Shown here piece by piece: positions 12,967 through 13,470 of a stretch of 13,470 bases of DNA; the first letter of the stretch is position 1; every line of letters starts with the position of its first letter. The notes below the pieces were generated by a model. The model was not told where the DNA came from and did no database searches. It worked only from the letters and a program-made list of their open reading frames with translations. This stretch comes from Elusimicrobiota bacterium (GTDB lineage: Bacteria; Elusimicrobiota; Elusimicrobia; UBA1565): contig DMEZ01000069.1 in NCBI GenBank assembly GCA_003450735.1, positions 37,686 to 51,155 on the forward strand, read 5' to 3'. The translations under genes and the position numbers were made by a program.

Positions 12967-13470
12967 ATGCCCCTCTGGAGAGCCCCCCTCCTGCTCCTCC
13001 TGGGCGCCCGGGTCTTCGCGGCCCAGGTGGGCGAAGTCCCCTCCCTCTCCCCGAGCGTCGGCGGGGGTCAGGCGGGGATAGGCGCCGTCCAGCCCGGGAC
13101 AAGCCTCGCCGCCCCAAGCGCGCCCAAGATCGGCCTCGGCGCCGCCACGGTCCTGCCCTCGGTCGTCCTGCCCAAGGCCTCCATATCGGCCCGCCCCGTC
13201 CAAGCCAAGGTCGTCGCCGCACCGCTCGAAGCGCCCAAGGCGGTCCCGAAGACCGCCGACCAGCAGCTCAAGGCCGTCTCGCGGGGCGCCGCGGAAATCA
13301 CGCGCTCCATCGGGGAAGGCTCGGCCGGAGCCGAGCAGGGCCAGGCTTCGCTGACGAGGCTCTACGAGAGCTCCGCGAAGAGCGCCCCTCAGGCAGCGCC
13401 CGTGTTCGGGGGCTCGGCCGCCCCTAGGGCGAGCAAGGGACTTCGCCGTTCCGACTGGAACATCGGGGGC
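12967..13470 (+). CDS. Secreted Ala/Pro/Ser-rich protein, 5' part, runs off the window
   Basis: The frame from the ATG at 12967 has no stop up to the last base (168 codons). Residues 1-18 (MPLWRAPLLLLLGARVFA) are a Sec signal peptide with a plausible cleavage before AQVGE. Residues about 20-100 are low-complexity, rich in Ala, Pro, Ser, Gly and Val (for example SLSPSVGGG and 'APLEAPKAVPK'), an extended linker rather than a folded domain. From about 100 the sequence becomes more helical ('QQLKAVSRGAAEITRSIGEG', 'SLTRLYESSAKS'), and it then ends at the edge with SDWNIGG. The catalytic or binding part, if any, must lie beyond the window. A signal peptide plus a long A/P/S leader before a folded domain is a layout I associate, from memory, with exported proteins of Elusimicrobiota. 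Function is unknown. Confidence 0.7.
   Translation, partial: MPLWRAPLLLLLGARVFAAQVGEVPSLSPSVGGGQAGIGAVQPGTSLAAPSAPKIGLGAATVLPSVVLPKASISARPVQAKVVAAPLEAPKAVPKTADQQLKAVSRGAAEITRSIGEGSAGAEQGQASLTRLYESSAKSAPQAAPVFGGSAAPRASKGLRRSDWNIGG

Noticed and set aside
1..13470. Mobile elements, CRISPR arrays, tRNA or rRNA genes, attachment sites
   Set aside because: I saw no spaced direct repeats, no transposase or integrase motifs, no terminal inverted repeats and no tRNA-like cloverleaf on reading through. The only long repeat is the paralogue block.

Overview
The window reads as ordinary chromosomal DNA from a GC-rich, Gram-negative (outer-membrane) bacterium. It carries lipid A genes (lpxI, lpxB, an msbA-type exporter), codons ending mostly in G or C, secreted proteins with Sec signal peptides, and no phage, transposon, tRNA, rRNA or CRISPR signal. 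The lpxI / Gfo-Idh oxidoreductase / lpxB / msbA order is, from memory, also seen in deltaproteobacteria. The Ala/Pro/Ser-rich secreted protein at the right edge recalls proteins I associate with Elusimicrobiota. The phylum assignment is tentative.

Region 1 (1-5605, + strand) is one tightly packed operon: the end of lpxI, a Gfo/Idh/MocA oxidoreductase, lpxB (TTG start), an MsbA-like lipid A flippase, and a short RelA/SpoT homologue that stops just after its TGS domain. Three of the four junctions are 4-nt ATGA overlaps and the other has a 4-nt gap. Lipid A assembly and export are therefore probably translated together with a (p)ppGpp enzyme. A small cyclic-nucleotide-binding-fold protein with an Ala/Pro tail follows (5635-6153) and may have its own promoter.

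Region 2 (6150-9539, - strand) is a second operon read towards the first: rpmB (zinc-ribbon type L28), then two tandem paralogous multi-pass membrane proteins of unknown function that look like GT-C glycosyltransferases. The last of these ends in a 4-nt tail-to-tail overlap with the cyclic-nucleotide-fold gene.

Region 3 (9540-13470) begins with an 82-bp divergent promoter region between rpmB and recG. After recG come a 59-residue single-pass membrane peptide, an unknown secreted protein with one TPR-like unit, and a secreted low-complexity protein that runs off the window. Start codons in this region repeatedly lie 6-12 nt after a -10-like hexamer, mostly with no Shine-Dalgarno sequence, which suggests leaderless or nearly leaderless mRNAs. 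No stretch longer than 300 bases lacks a gene; the longest gap is the 103 bp after recG. I did not find a clear new defence or mobile system. The best leads are the unusual RSH in the lipid A operon, the oxidoreductase in the lpx cluster, the paralogue pair with its nearly identical DNA block, and the leaderless promoter pattern.
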